The notes beneath the pieces were generated by a model. The model did not search any database and was not told where the DNA came from. It saw nothing but the letters and a program-made list of their open reading frames with translations. The position numbers and the translations under genes were made by a program. Below are positions 8,622 through 18,313 of a DNA stretch of 64,000 nucleotides, one piece after another (within the stretch, counting starts at the first letter, position 1; every line of letters starts with the position of its first letter). Origin of the DNA: Asbonarchaeum sp964517675. Its GTDB lineage: Archaea > Nanohalarchaeota > Nanosalinia > Nanosalinales > Nanoanaerosalinaceae. The stretch lies in the NCBI GenBank assembly GCA_964517675.1, contig CAZFEL010000003.1:119943-183942 (forward strand), given 5' to 3'.

Positions 8622-8629
8622 TATTTAAC
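8622..8629 (+). promoter_or_regulatory. TATA box for the NYN protein gene
   Basis: TATTTAAC ends 26 bp before the ATG at 8656, which predicts a leaderless transcript. Confidence 0.6.
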
Positions 8630-8655
8630 TCTCCCCGGACCACCCCTCAACGTCT

Positions 8656-9132
8656 ATGTTCGAACGGTTCCGCAGGAAGGAGGAGACACCGGGCACCAAC
8701 GTCGCAGCGTTTGTCGATGGTCCGAACATCATCCGGTCGGAGTTCGACGTCGATCTCGACGATCTGCGCAGGGCGATCGAGAGCCTCGGCGATCTCAAGT
8801 CCGCCCAGGTCTTCCTCAACCAGTATGCCTCAGACAAGCTGATCGAGGCGATCGTCTCCCAGGGCTTCGAGCCCGAGCTCGGTCTCGCGGGACAGAAAGA
8901 CCAGGACGATGACGTCGACGTCTACATGGCGACCACCGCGATGGAAGCGGTGTTCAACGACAGCATCGATATCATCGCCCTGGTCACCCGGGACACGGAC
9001 TTCCTCCCGGTGATCCAGAAGGCAAAGAAACACGGCAAGGAGACCGCCATCGTCGGTGTCGGTTCAGGTTTCTCGACGGCTCTCAAGAACGCGGCCGACA
9101 GGACACTTCTGATCGAGGATTTCAAAGAGTGA
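8656..9132 (+). CDS. NYN-domain (PIN-like) nuclease-family protein
   Basis: The core shows the NYN/LabA-type pattern: FVDGPNI (about residues 17-23), an acidic KDQDDDVDVYMATTAM segment (about 79-94), and TRDTDFLPVI (about 109-118). These acidic residues form the metal site of PIN-like nucleases, and family members are thought to act on RNA. At 158 residues it is a single domain, as in the archaeal conserved family. The start is supported by a TATA box at the leaderless distance. Confidence 0.85.
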   Translation: MFERFRRKEETPGTNVAAFVDGPNIIRSEFDVDLDDLRRAIESLGDLKSAQVFLNQYASDKLIEAIVSQGFEPELGLAGQKDQDDDVDVYMATTAMEAVFNDSIDIIALVTRDTDFLPVIQKAKKHGKETAIVGVGSGFSTALKNAADRTLLIEDFKE

Positions 9133-9136
9133 TACG

Positions 9137-9442
9137 GTGATCCTCGGCCTGTTCGACCTCATCGCCGGGATCGTCTTTGCCCTTGGCGATACATGGATGC
9201 CTGGCTGGCTCGGGACCTTCATCGTCGTCTTCCTCATCATCAAGGGCCTGACCACCATGGTCCGGTTCCCGATCTGGTTCGGCCCGATCAGCTTTTTCGC
9301 CGGCATCATCGATCTCCTCGCCGGGCTGACGATGTACTTCACTACCTACTCGGGCACGCTGGTCACCGTCTCGACGGTCCTCGGTGTCTTCCTGATCATG
9401 AAAGGCGCTTTCACCGTCGTCTTCGGCCTTGTCGCCTCGTAG
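9137..9442 (+). CDS. Small membrane protein
   Basis: A GTG-started 101-residue protein with about four hydrophobic segments and hardly any soluble part. It begins four bases after the NYN gene and is likely co-transcribed. No family or motif is recognised. Confidence 0.6.
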   Translation: MILGLFDLIAGIVFALGDTWMPGWLGTFIVVFLIIKGLTTMVRFPIWFGPISFFAGIIDLLAGLTMYFTTYSGTLVTVSTVLGVFLIMKGAFTVVFGLVAS

Positions 9443-9459
9443 AAGCGAAATTGAAGCTA

Positions 9460-10686
9460 TCACTCGATCCTGTACCGCATGACCGCTGCCAGCCCGCCCA
9501 TGTTCCAGAGCCGCTCGCCTTCCTCGTGCTCGCGTGAGATCCACATCAGGTCAGAGTTCATCTGGGCGGCCCTGGTCTTGAACATCTTGATCACATCTTT
9601 GACACCCTCAAGATCCATCTTGGTACCGCACTCCGGGCAGGGATGTTTCTCGTTTTCCGCCTCGAACTCGGTGATGTGTTTGACCTCCTCATGGCCGCAC
9701 TCCGGGCAGGAGAAGGTGGCCTCTTTCTTCTCGAAGTCCTCCGAGACCAGGATCGTATCGACCGCACCCATCTTGACGGCCTTCGCGACCTCTTCGAGCC
9801 CGTACGTGGACAGGCCATTGTCTTTCTTCAGGTTCTTCAGGAACTCCTTGACGGCCTTCCGTTCCTTGCTCCGTTTGGCCTCCGAGATGATGTCTTCGGA
9901 CTTATCGAGGAGCTCCTCGAGACCCTCCTCCCCGGAGTAATTCGTCCCCTGGGTCGCGATGATCTCATCGACCAGCTCCTTCGGCAGGTAGTCCTTCTCG
10001 ACCAGGTCCTCCTTCGCGAAGCCCGGGCCGCCGATGATGATACCGAGCAGTTCATCGTCACGGGCCTTCTGGAGGAAGGATCGCTTTGCCTTCTCCGCGA
10101 TGTCCGTGAGGAAGGTATCGTACATGTTCTCGCGGATCCGCTCGAACCGTTGCTGGGACTGTCCTCCCTTCGTCGTCTTGCCGGGGACGTTCGATTCCAT
10201 CGAGTACTCCACCGACAGTGTGTTGCCCCGGACGTACCCGATTGCTGCCTCTGATTTGTCCAGACAGATAACACCGTAGACATCGGTCTCGATCAGGACC
10301 TCCTCAAGGGGCTCGATGACGAAGGTCTTATCGCACCGGTACATGCGGGACTCGACCGGTTCAGGCGGTTCGATCTCCCACAGCTGGATATCAGGCCGGC
10401 CCTCCTGCTCGGAGACGTTGCCGGCAAACAGGGCGATGCCCTTATCCGGGATCTCGCCCGCGCCTTTCAATCGTCGCTGGAGCTTGTCCAGCGCTGATTT
10501 GACGTTCTTGCGGGTGTGCTTGGACTTGATGTTTTCCGCCTCGGACTGCTCCTGGGTGAGGAAGTCGATGATCTTGCGTAGATCATAATCTGGCGGGATG
10601 TACAGGGAGACAAGCTCCGTGTTCCGTCCACGGATCTCCCGCAGGTCTTCTATCGTATCCTGGAGTTCATGCTCGTCCATCACCAT
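9460..10686 (-). CDS. prf1: Peptide chain release factor aRF1
   Basis: Recognises all three stop codons and releases the nascent peptide. The three-domain layout is clear: NIKS in the decoding domain (residues 52-55), KGGQSQQRF with the catalytic GGQ (174-176) in the middle domain, and a C-terminal eRF3/ABCE1-binding domain with two CPECG zinc motifs (about 322-326 and 342-346). The 408-residue length is normal for archaea. Met3 is an alternative start; a TATA-like GTTAAAAAG lies on the minus strand near 10723-10731. Confidence 0.96.
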   Translation of the reverse strand: MVMDEHELQDTIEDLREIRGRNTELVSLYIPPDYDLRKIIDFLTQEQSEAENIKSKHTRKNVKSALDKLQRRLKGAGEIPDKGIALFAGNVSEQEGRPDIQLWEIEPPEPVESRMYRCDKTFVIEPLEEVLIETDVYGVICLDKSEAAIGYVRGNTLSVEYSMESNVPGKTTKGGQSQQRFERIRENMYDTFLTDIAEKAKRSFLQKARDDELLGIIIGGPGFAKEDLVEKDYLPKELVDEIIATQGTNYSGEEGLEELLDKSEDIISEAKRSKERKAVKEFLKNLKKDNGLSTYGLEEVAKAVKMGAVDTILVSEDFEKKEATFSCPECGHEEVKHITEFEAENEKHPCPECGTKMDLEGVKDVIKMFKTRAAQMNSDLMWISREHEEGERLWNMGGLAAVMRYRIE

Positions 10687-10735
10687 CGGTATCAGCCGGT
10701 GGTACGGTCTTTGCGGGGCAGCTTTTTAACTTCGG

Positions 10736-13375
10736 TCACGTGTGGACAAGGACGGCGACGGTCTCGGTCTGGACCAGCTCTCCGTCAGCGTCCTTCAGCC
10801 CGTAGGAACGGGAGACCTCGAAGTCCCTTCCTGCCTCGAGGACGATCTCCTCCCCGCCGATCTCGAGGGCGAGTTCGCCGTCCTCGATGGTCACCTCGGA
10901 AGGATTGGCGATGGCCTGTTCGATCGCACCGACCTTGGTGCCGTACTTCGGTCCGATCTCAGCGTACTCGAGGTCGATGGCATCGATCCGCTCCTCGAGA
11001 TCGAGGCTCTGTTCCTGGAATCGGAGCTCGCTGACGTGCATCGCGTCTTTCACAGGCCGGGCGAACGCATCGAGATCGGAGGAACCGAAGACAGTGACCT
11101 CCTCGAGGTTCTCGTTCAGCGGCATATTGTTGTCGGACTTGTACTTGCGTAAGGCTCCGATGATCTCAATGGCAGCATCGCCGAGCTCCGAGGCTTCAGC
11201 AAAGTCATGGCCGTCCGGTTCAGGCCATTCCGCAATGTGGATCGATTCAGCACCATCATTGTCCTTGTAGAGGTGCTCGTAGATCTCCTCCGTGACGAAG
11301 GGCAGGATTGGTGCCAGCATCTTGAGTGTCTTGAGGAAGGACTGGTACAGCACGTAGACCGAGCCATCGCCCTCGTACAGGCGCTGTTTGGTGATCTCGA
11401 GGTAGTTGTCGGCGATGTCGTGCCAGAAGAACTGCTTGACCAGCTCTTTCGAGCGGTCGTACTCGTAGACCTCGAACCACTCCGTTGCCTGCTCCACGGT
11501 CTCGTCCATCCGCTGGAGCAGCCAACGATCCATGGGCTCGAGCTCGTCGGGTTCGTCCGGCTCCTCCTCGATGAACCGATCGAGGAACCGGGCGACGTTC
11601 CAGAGCTTGGTGACGAGTTTCTCACCGGCGACAAGGTCGTCCTCGCGGAAGACCAGGTCCTCACCTAGCTTGACCTTCGAGGACCACCAGCGCAGCGCGT
11701 CGGCGGAGTAGTTGTCAACGATCTTGCGGGGCTTGACGACGATACCCTTGGATTTCGAGAAGGACGTGCCCTCTTCCGCCATGCCCATGCCGGATATCAT
11801 GATATCATTCCACGGCTCGGAGTCGGTATGGAGGTGGCTCTTGAGTATCGTGTAAAACGCCCAGGTCCGGATGATGTCATAGCCCTGCGGGCGGAGGTCC
11901 ATCGGGTAGATGTCCTCCATCAGGTCCTCATCGGCACCCCAGCGGGCGTTGATCAGCGGTGACAGCGAGGAGGTGAACCAGGTGTCCATCACGTCGGTCT
12001 CCGGGCGGAATTCCTCGCTCCCACAGGCCGGACAGGCCTGCCGTGGTTCGTCTTCGGAGGGATCGACCGGCAGCCGGTCCTCGTCGGCGGTCACCATCTC
12101 GCCACAGTCCGCACAGTACCAGACCGGGAACGGTACGCCGTAGAACCGCTGGCGGGACACACACCAGTCCCACTTGAGGCCATCGGTCCAGTCATCGAAC
12201 CGGGCCTGCATGTGGTCAGGGAACCACTCGATGTCCCCTGCCCGGTCCTTGAGATCGTCCTTGATATCCAGCATCGAAACGAACCACTGATCCGCGAGGT
12301 AGTACTCGACAGGGTTACCGCAGCGTTCGTGGACCTGGACGGCATGGCTCAGCTCCTCCCGTCCTTCGAGGAGTCCATAATCGTCGAGATCGTTGATGAT
12401 CTGTTCTCGGGCCTCCTCGGTCGTCATGCCGGCATAATCGGCGGCCTTCTCGTTGAGCGTGCCGTCCTCATCGATGATGATATGCATGTCGAGATCGTGG
12501 TCTTTCCACCACTCGATGTCCTGCTTGTCACCGAAGGTACAGACCATGACAGCGCCGCTGCCGAAGTCCATATCGACGTTGTGGTCCTCCCTGATCGTCA
12601 CGGTCCGGTCCATCATCGGGACCTCGACGTCCTCACCGACCAGGTCCTCGTACCGCTCGTCCTCGGGATGGACGAAGACAGCGACACAGGCCGGGATGAG
12701 TTCAGGCCGGGTCGTCGAGATCCCCAGCCCGCCGTCCCTGTCAGCGTACGGGAACGTGATATGGTTCAGGTGGCTGTCTTCCTCGTCGTCCTCGAGGTCC
12801 GCCTGTGCGAGGCCGGTCCGGCACTCGGGGCACCAGATGACCGGGTCCTCCTTGCGGTACATGCGGTCGTTCTCGTACAGATCGAGGAATGACAGCTGGG
12901 AGACACGCTGTGATTCATCGCTTATCGTCGTGTACAGCAGATCCCAGTCGACGGAGATGCCGAGCAGGTCCCAGATCTCGCGGTAGTTCTGCCTGCCCTC
13001 TGCGGTGACCTCCTTGCACTTCTCGACGAAGTCGGACCTGCCGAGGTCGTGCTTGTCGATATCGAGCTTCCGTTCAACGTACCGCTCGGTCGGGAGACCG
13101 TTGTCGTCAAATCCCATCGGGTAGAAGACGTTGTATCCCTGCATGCGCTTGAAGCGGGCGATGAACTCCGCCTGGGTGTAGCTCATCGCGTGGCCGACGT
13201 GGAGGTCCCCCGAGACATACGGCGGCGGGGTATCGATGGCGTAGGTTTCCGCGTCGGCGTTGGGATCGTATGCATAGATATCCATGTCCTTCCACCGTTC
13301 CCGCCACTTGCTCTCGATCGTGTCGGCATCGTACTCGGACGGGAGCGAGGTCTCAGAAGCGTCGTCAGCTGTCAT
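10736..13375 (-). CDS. valS: Valyl-tRNA synthetase
   Basis: Class I synthetase charging tRNA-Val. The HIGH-type signature is PPPYVSGDLHVGHAMSY (about residues 51-67), followed by GFDDNGLPTER, a zinc-like WCPEC insertion (about 181) and the large editing domain. The KMSKS loop reads FSKSKG rather than KMSKS, leaving SKSKG intact. The 879 residues and anticodon-binding C-terminal domain are normal. A minus-strand TATA (CTATAAAAAG, 13405-13414) is about 30 bp upstream. A tRNA-Val gene is at 56264-56337. Confidence 0.93.
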   Translation of the reverse strand: MTADDASETSLPSEYDADTIESKWRERWKDMDIYAYDPNADAETYAIDTPPPYVSGDLHVGHAMSYTQAEFIARFKRMQGYNVFYPMGFDDNGLPTERYVERKLDIDKHDLGRSDFVEKCKEVTAEGRQNYREIWDLLGISVDWDLLYTTISDESQRVSQLSFLDLYENDRMYRKEDPVIWCPECRTGLAQADLEDDEEDSHLNHITFPYADRDGGLGISTTRPELIPACVAVFVHPEDERYEDLVGEDVEVPMMDRTVTIREDHNVDMDFGSGAVMVCTFGDKQDIEWWKDHDLDMHIIIDEDGTLNEKAADYAGMTTEEAREQIINDLDDYGLLEGREELSHAVQVHERCGNPVEYYLADQWFVSMLDIKDDLKDRAGDIEWFPDHMQARFDDWTDGLKWDWCVSRQRFYGVPFPVWYCADCGEMVTADEDRLPVDPSEDEPRQACPACGSEEFRPETDVMDTWFTSSLSPLINARWGADEDLMEDIYPMDLRPQGYDIIRTWAFYTILKSHLHTDSEPWNDIMISGMGMAEEGTSFSKSKGIVVKPRKIVDNYSADALRWWSSKVKLGEDLVFREDDLVAGEKLVTKLWNVARFLDRFIEEEPDEPDELEPMDRWLLQRMDETVEQATEWFEVYEYDRSKELVKQFFWHDIADNYLEITKQRLYEGDGSVYVLYQSFLKTLKMLAPILPFVTEEIYEHLYKDNDGAESIHIAEWPEPDGHDFAEASELGDAAIEIIGALRKYKSDNNMPLNENLEEVTVFGSSDLDAFARPVKDAMHVSELRFQEQSLDLEERIDAIDLEYAEIGPKYGTKVGAIEQAIANPSEVTIEDGELALEIGGEEIVLEAGRDFEVSRSYGLKDADGELVQTETVAVLVHT

Positions 13376-13404
13376 AGGGGACCAGTGGTGGGATTCGAAG
13401 GAGT

Positions 13405-13414
13405 CTTTTTATAG
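13405..13414 (-). promoter_or_regulatory. TATA box for valS
   Basis: Minus-strand CTATAAAAAG, about 30 bp before the valS start at 13375. Confidence 0.55.
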
Positions 13415-13481
13415 TTGACGACACAGGCGTCGCCGGTCCCAGTCCCTGTCTGGACGATCGCAGGACGGATTGGCCGGGAAT

Positions 13482-13489
13482 CTTTAAAT
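13482..13489 (+). promoter_or_regulatory. TATA box deciding the start of the long coiled-coil gene
   Basis: CTTTAAAT ends 24 bp before the ATG at 13513. A TTG in frame at 13489 lies inside the box and so cannot be the start. Confidence 0.6.
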
Positions 13490-13512
13490 TGGAGAACCCC
13501 TCATCTTCGACC

Positions 13513-15786
13513 ATGGCCGATCAGGACAGTGATGGCGGCACAGATAGCCCCCCCGGGCAGGGACAGGGACCGCCCGATGCGGACGATGGTGATCGGTCAG
13601 ACGACCTCGAACGCCGCGCCAAGGAACTCGCCGATACGGTACGGCGCGGACCGCTCCCTTCTTCCGATGGCGAGGAGATGTCCGAGACCGATACATCGGA
13701 CAGCGACCCTGGTCGCAACCTCGAGACGGATGATCCGGCTTCCAAGGCAAAGAAGCTCAAGGAAACGGTGAAACGTGGGTCGGACCAGGATTCGACGGTT
13801 GCGAGCGTGAAAGAGTCTCTCAGTCCTGAGGAAGGACCGCCACCCTCCCGCCACGAACAGCCGGAGGACGAAGACGATGAGGAGGCAACGAAGGAGAAGG
13901 TGGCACAGAACCTGGAGAGGATACGCGATCAGCTGACAGAGCAAGATGACAGAGAACCCTCGGACAACGAGGCTGCCCCGCTGACGCGTGACAGCGTCAA
14001 GGAAGCTGCTGTCGGCACGAGCAGGGACGGGAACGAGACCGCACCCGGGGCGGAGCCATCCGGCACCCGACCGGATGATGGGCCACGACCGGGACGAACG
14101 GACGACCAGACAGGGGAAGAGCCCGTCCAGGCGACCGGGAGGTTCTCACAGCAGGATACGTCCGGAGAGACGGATACAACGACGGCGAGCGGTAGAACGG
14201 ATACCTCCGGCGGTCCGCCCCAGGACGAACCCCCGATGGACGGTAAGGGTCGGTCGGCATCGAGCAGTGAATCAGCCAGTGGACGGCAGGACGAAGGCCT
14301 CGATCCCGATACCGAGCCACATGCGGTACCGCCCGGCGCAGGACCGCAGCCACCCGAGGGCCAGAAGAAGGTCGACCTGGAGGAAGACGAGGAGGATATC
14401 CAGGAGGTGACGGAGGACGATCTCGTCGACATCCGGAAGGACATCGTCCAGGTCAAGAAGGTCGTCAACAATCTCTCCGAATGGGTCCAGTCGATCCAGG
14501 ACAGGGAGGTCCTCGAGGAACTCAAAGAGATGGGCCTCGAAGAGCGTCTCGATGTCATGGAGGAAACATTGCAGTACGTCGACTCCAACAAGCAACGAGA
14601 CAGGCTCAGAAAGCTCCAGCGCATATTCGATGAATGGGACGAATCAAAGCTCCCGCAGAAGGTCGATTACCTCTACAAGCAGTACCGGACACTGGAGGAC
14701 GAGGTCGAAGGATCGTCCTCGCTCGAACAGCAGGTCCACGATCTTGAGGAACGGCTCGAGGAGCTTGATGAATCGATCGAAACGATGGGCCCCTCCGATG
14801 AGGTCGAACAGGAACTCGAGGACCACGAGGAGAAGCTTTTCACCCTCCGGGACCGCATCGAGGAGGTCAAGGACATGGCCAAGGAAAGCGGTGGCCTGTC
14901 CGATGCTGACCGGGAGGAGCTGAAAGAGAGCCTCATCGAGGAGCTGCGCGAGGACCTGCACGCCGAACTTGAGGACGAGATCCCCGGCATGATCCGGGAG
15001 GCAGTCCAGGAGATGGACGAAGACGAGCTCGGGATCGATATCGATGCGGTCGACGCCCTCGAATCACGGGTCAACAGTCTAGAATCGGATGTCGAGAGCG
15101 GGATGGATCTCAGCAGCGTGGATGCCTCCACGCGAGATGAGATCATCCACGAGGTCGCAAAGGAGGTCCCTGAAAGCAAGATGAAAGAGTTCGAGTCACG
15201 CATCGACCGGCTGGAGATGAACATGCCGGCCGACCTGGACGAGATGGGTTCCCCGGAGGAGATCGGCGAGCTGAAGGCCAAGCTCAACCGGGCGATGAAG
15301 CTGCAAGACAGAGTCAGCGACCTGGAGGAAGGCCAATCAGAGCTCTCCGAGCGACTCGGTGATACTGAAGCGGTACAGAAGGAAGTCAGCGATCTCCAGG
15401 ATCGTCAGGAAGAGCTCATGGACGACCTGGACGACTGGATCGAGACCGTCGAGCACCGCGAGGAACAGTTCGACAGCAAGCTGGCACAGCTCGACCAGGA
15501 GCTTTCCACCGAGGTCGAATCACTCAGGCAGGAGCTCCTCGATTCTATGGGCGAGAAACACGCCGAGATCAACGACCGGCTCGACCGGCTGGAGACAGGC
15601 TTCGATGACATGAAAGAGGACTTCATCGAGGACCAGGTCGACATGCAGGACAGTGTCGATGAGATGGAAGAGGACTTCCGCCGGATCGTCTCTGAGTTCA
15701 GGCAGCTCGAGGACCAGATCTACGAGATGTCGGATGCGGTACGGTACGCGCTCAAGCAGGCAGCAGAGGCCAAAGGACAGGATTAG
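13513..15786 (+). CDS. Long disordered and coiled-coil protein
   Basis: About 757 residues. The first 280 are disordered and very acidic, with two related short helices, AKELADTVRRG (36-46) and AKKLKETVKRG (79-89). From about 290 to the end there are almost continuous Leu/Glu/Lys/Arg heptads, so a long rod is likely. No ATPase head, membrane segment or signal peptide is present, which argues against SMC/Rad50 or a surface protein; a cytoskeletal or scaffold role is only a guess. I chose the ATG at 13513 because its TATA box is at leaderless distance. The last bases overlap the convergent hydrolase gene. Confidence 0.7.
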   Translation: MADQDSDGGTDSPPGQGQGPPDADDGDRSDDLERRAKELADTVRRGPLPSSDGEEMSETDTSDSDPGRNLETDDPASKAKKLKETVKRGSDQDSTVASVKESLSPEEGPPPSRHEQPEDEDDEEATKEKVAQNLERIRDQLTEQDDREPSDNEAAPLTRDSVKEAAVGTSRDGNETAPGAEPSGTRPDDGPRPGRTDDQTGEEPVQATGRFSQQDTSGETDTTTASGRTDTSGGPPQDEPPMDGKGRSASSSESASGRQDEGLDPDTEPHAVPPGAGPQPPEGQKKVDLEEDEEDIQEVTEDDLVDIRKDIVQVKKVVNNLSEWVQSIQDREVLEELKEMGLEERLDVMEETLQYVDSNKQRDRLRKLQRIFDEWDESKLPQKVDYLYKQYRTLEDEVEGSSSLEQQVHDLEERLEELDESIETMGPSDEVEQELEDHEEKLFTLRDRIEEVKDMAKESGGLSDADREELKESLIEELREDLHAELEDEIPGMIREAVQEMDEDELGIDIDAVDALESRVNSLESDVESGMDLSSVDASTRDEIIHEVAKEVPESKMKEFESRIDRLEMNMPADLDEMGSPEEIGELKAKLNRAMKLQDRVSDLEEGQSELSERLGDTEAVQKEVSDLQDRQEELMDDLDDWIETVEHREEQFDSKLAQLDQELSTEVESLRQELLDSMGEKHAEINDRLDRLETGFDDMKEDFIEDQVDMQDSVDEMEEDFRRIVSEFRQLEDQIYEMSDAVRYALKQAAEAKGQD

Positions 15787-16571
15787 ACGAACTTCTCGAT
15801 ACCTTCTTCTTCCAGGCTGTAGGTCGTCCCGTCGGACGCCAGCGTGATGTCGTGCTCGGCCATGTTTTCCTCCAGCCAGGCGAGTTCATCCCGGAACGAC
15901 TGGAGAAAGTTCATCCCGAAGTGCTGGATGTATGTCCGCTCTGGTTCGACCGCCTCGATGATCTCGAGTGCGTCATCGAGGTTGAGATGGCCCTTCCAGT
16001 CCTTGTCATGAGGCCGGAGGACATTGATGATGAGGACGTCTGCCTCCGCGAAGGTCTCCCCGAGCCCGTCGAAGTGTTCCGTGTCCGGGATGTAGCCAAG
16101 CGTCGGCCCATCCGTCTCCATGATAAACCCGGTCGTCTGGACGCCTTTATGCCGGGTCTCGTGGAACCGCAGAGTGACGCCCTCGAGGTCGTGGCGCTGT
16201 CCTTCCTCCGCTGTGATGACCGTATCGACGCCCTCGCGGTGGTAGGTATCAACAGCCGGATCGATCTCGCCCGACCCCTCCAGGGAGGCCCTGTTTGCTA
16301 TCAGAGTGCCACGCTCGGTGGTACAGCCGTCGGTCATCGCCTCGATCATGACCTCGAGGTCACCGCAGTGATCGAGGTGGGCGTGGGAGACGAAGATGCC
16401 ATCGAGGACAGAGGGATCGTGATCTTCCTCCAGGGCACGGACGAGGGCACCGGGTGCCGGGTCGACGTCCAGCCATGTCCCGTCATGTTCGATCATGAAC
16501 CCGCCTGTCTGGCGGAGCTGGCGGATCATACAGAACCGACCCCCGCCTGTACCGAGGAAATGCAGCTTCAT
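15783..16571 (-). CDS. Metallo-beta-lactamase-fold hydrolase
   Basis: The HAHLDHCGD motif (H63, H65, D67, H68) is the dinuclear metal site of this fold; further ligands are probably the His/Asp residues in the PDTEH and QHFG segments (about 172 and 226). The 262-residue single-domain form resembles PhnP/RNase Z-like phosphodiesterases, but lacks recognisable substrate features. Its stop overlaps the stop of the convergent coiled-coil gene. Confidence 0.85.
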   Translation of the reverse strand: MKLHFLGTGGGRFCMIRQLRQTGGFMIEHDGTWLDVDPAPGALVRALEEDHDPSVLDGIFVSHAHLDHCGDLEVMIEAMTDGCTTERGTLIANRASLEGSGEIDPAVDTYHREGVDTVITAEEGQRHDLEGVTLRFHETRHKGVQTTGFIMETDGPTLGYIPDTEHFDGLGETFAEADVLIINVLRPHDKDWKGHLNLDDALEIIEAVEPERTYIQHFGMNFLQSFRDELAWLEENMAEHDITLASDGTTYSLEEEGIEKFV

Positions 16572-16647
16572 GGACAGGGTTTACACGCGGATGTTGAAAT
16601 CGGTTCCGGCCGGATGACTCATAAATCACCGGACCGAAAGCACGGCT

Positions 16648-17607
16648 ATGCCCGATGAGACAGTCCTCGCGGTCAGTGACATCCACGGCCACACAGATAC
16701 CGCCCGGGAGTTCCTGGAAGCGATAAGTGCGTACGCTGATGAGGAACTGGATGGACGCGTTCTGGCGTACGATGACGGCTGGTCCTGGGAAGGCGGGGAC
16801 GACTACACGCTGGTCTTCGACGGTGACATGATCGATCGCGGCCCGGACAGCGAGGCGGCCTTAGAGATGGTCTTCGAGCTCCAGGATGATGCACCAGACG
16901 GCCAGGTGCGGTACCTGATAGGCAACCACGAGACCTTCGCGCTTTTCCCAGATGTCTACGAGGATCTGTACCTCCACCATGTCTATGACGATGTCGAGGC
17001 GATGGAGGAAAGCAGGGCCCATGACTGGTACGACCTGGATGAGGAGTTCCGCGGTGAGCTGATTGAGCGGGTAGCAGACGGCCGGATCGAGGCCGGGTAC
17101 GAGGGCCCGGACTATGAGTACCTCCATGGCGGATCGAACGAACACCAGGACATCGACGAGCTGAACGCGGCCCTGCTGGAGGCCGGGGAGGGCCTCGAGG
17201 AGGGATACACTGCCTTCAGCGAGACCGGCGACCGTGACCTGTACCGGGAGGCCCAGGAAGCGGTTATGTGGTTCGATGACGGGGAGCTCGCGGTCACGGA
17301 CCAGTACAAGGATATCTTCAGGTCGGATGCGGTCCGTGGACCGGATGCCGGGGTCCTGCTGATGGATTTCAAACACATCAAAGAAGACGCACCCGCCCAG
17401 GTTGTCGGTCACACGACAGGGACCGCCCTCGCGGACACGGACGGGTTCGAGGACAGAAACCCACAGCGGAAGGGCGGGGCCGTCAACATCAACACGATGC
17501 GGGACTACCAGGCGGACAATAGCCCGCTTGGAGCCTCCGTGGAGACGGATGATGGTTTGTGTGTGGTGCTGTGGGACGGAGAGAAGATCGAGGAACGGAC
17601 GGTCTGA
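16648..17607 (+). CDS. PPP-type metallophosphatase
   Basis: The dinuclear metal motifs of calcineurin-like phosphatases occur in order: SDIHGH (about residues 9-14), FDGDMIDRGPDS (about 57-68), IGNHET (about 90-95), and later HGGS and VGHTTG. The DRG and GNHE forms place it in the PPP serine/threonine or diadenosine tetraphosphatase branch. The 319-residue length is slightly longer than the bacterial forms. TATA-like CATAAATC at 16620-16627 supports the start. Confidence 0.88.
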   Translation: MPDETVLAVSDIHGHTDTAREFLEAISAYADEELDGRVLAYDDGWSWEGGDDYTLVFDGDMIDRGPDSEAALEMVFELQDDAPDGQVRYLIGNHETFALFPDVYEDLYLHHVYDDVEAMEESRAHDWYDLDEEFRGELIERVADGRIEAGYEGPDYEYLHGGSNEHQDIDELNAALLEAGEGLEEGYTAFSETGDRDLYREAQEAVMWFDDGELAVTDQYKDIFRSDAVRGPDAGVLLMDFKHIKEDAPAQVVGHTTGTALADTDGFEDRNPQRKGGAVNINTMRDYQADNSPLGASVETDDGLCVVLWDGEKIEERTV

Positions 17608-17625
17608 ACCCCCGCCCTTTTTATA

Positions 17626-17642
17626 TTACTACTGATTAGTAA
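17626..17642 (+). promoter_or_regulatory. Inverted-repeat operator candidate
   Basis: TTACTA-CTGAT-TAGTAA, a perfect 6-bp inverted repeat with a 5-bp spacer. It overlaps the end of a TATA box (TTTTTATATTA, 17618-17628) and stops five bases before the ATG at 17648. A dimeric regulator bound here would block initiation. Confidence 0.5.
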
Positions 17643-17647
17643 CTACT

Positions 17648-18280
17648 ATGCCGTACCCCTCCAAGCCCACCGCCACCCTCTCCGTGCACAATCACGAAAA
17701 GTACACAGATGGGCTTACTGAGGGCGTTCTGGAACAGTACGAGGACGACGACATCTACCATCTCCCGGAGCGGGACCCGGACCAGGCGTACTGGGAGATC
17801 GAGGACGATATCGAAGGAGAACAGATGGACAACCTGAAGGGGTTCCTCTCACCCGGTGACGCCCAAGAGATTGTCGAATCCTATGATACGGTGCGGCTGA
17901 CAGGGGCGTTCTTTGATGAATGCGTCAGGAACACGTTCACCTCGATCTATGAGGCCTACAGGCTAACCGATAGCGAGGAGCTGGACATCGAGATCGTCTC
18001 CGACGGCGTTGTCTGGCAGCAGTTCAACGATTCCACGTACACCCTCGAGGACATGGTCGAGCACGGTGGCGAGAAACGCGCCCTCAGCATCATGACACAG
18101 TACGCGGAGGCGATGGCTTCTGGAGAGGAGGAAGACGATGAACAGCACGTCTACAGGACGACACGGAAAACGATGACCGCCCTGGGCGAGGCAGGGATGG
18201 ACGAGGCAAAGGAAGCACTGGCGTCGTTCACGACGGAACTGGGTGACCCGGAGGACGGGTTCTCCCTCAGCATTGTGTAA
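17648..18280 (+). CDS. Unknown acidic protein
   Basis: A soluble 210-residue protein with no recognised motif. It is mostly helical by composition, with an Asp/Glu-rich N-terminal third. It has a strong TATA box and a perfect inverted repeat directly before the start, so its expression is probably regulated separately from its neighbours. Confidence 0.6.
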   Translation: MPYPSKPTATLSVHNHEKYTDGLTEGVLEQYEDDDIYHLPERDPDQAYWEIEDDIEGEQMDNLKGFLSPGDAQEIVESYDTVRLTGAFFDECVRNTFTSIYEAYRLTDSEELDIEIVSDGVVWQQFNDSTYTLEDMVEHGGEKRALSIMTQYAEAMASGEEEDDEQHVYRTTRKTMTALGEAGMDEAKEALASFTTELGDPEDGFSLSIV

Positions 18281-18281
18281 G

Positions 18282-18289
18282 ATATTTAA
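18282..18289 (+). promoter_or_regulatory. TATA box for the MazG-like gene
   Basis: ATATTTAA ends 24 bp before the ATG at 18314. Confidence 0.6.
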
Positions 18290-18313
18290 CAGAAAGAGGC
18301 GAGATCAACCATC

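Noticed and set aside
12212..12892. Plus-strand open frame of 226 codons
   Set aside because: Lies wholly antisense within valS; high GC and acidic codons open the opposite strand.
13489..13512. TTG start for the coiled-coil gene
   Set aside because: The codon overlaps the TATA box, so it would not be in the transcript.
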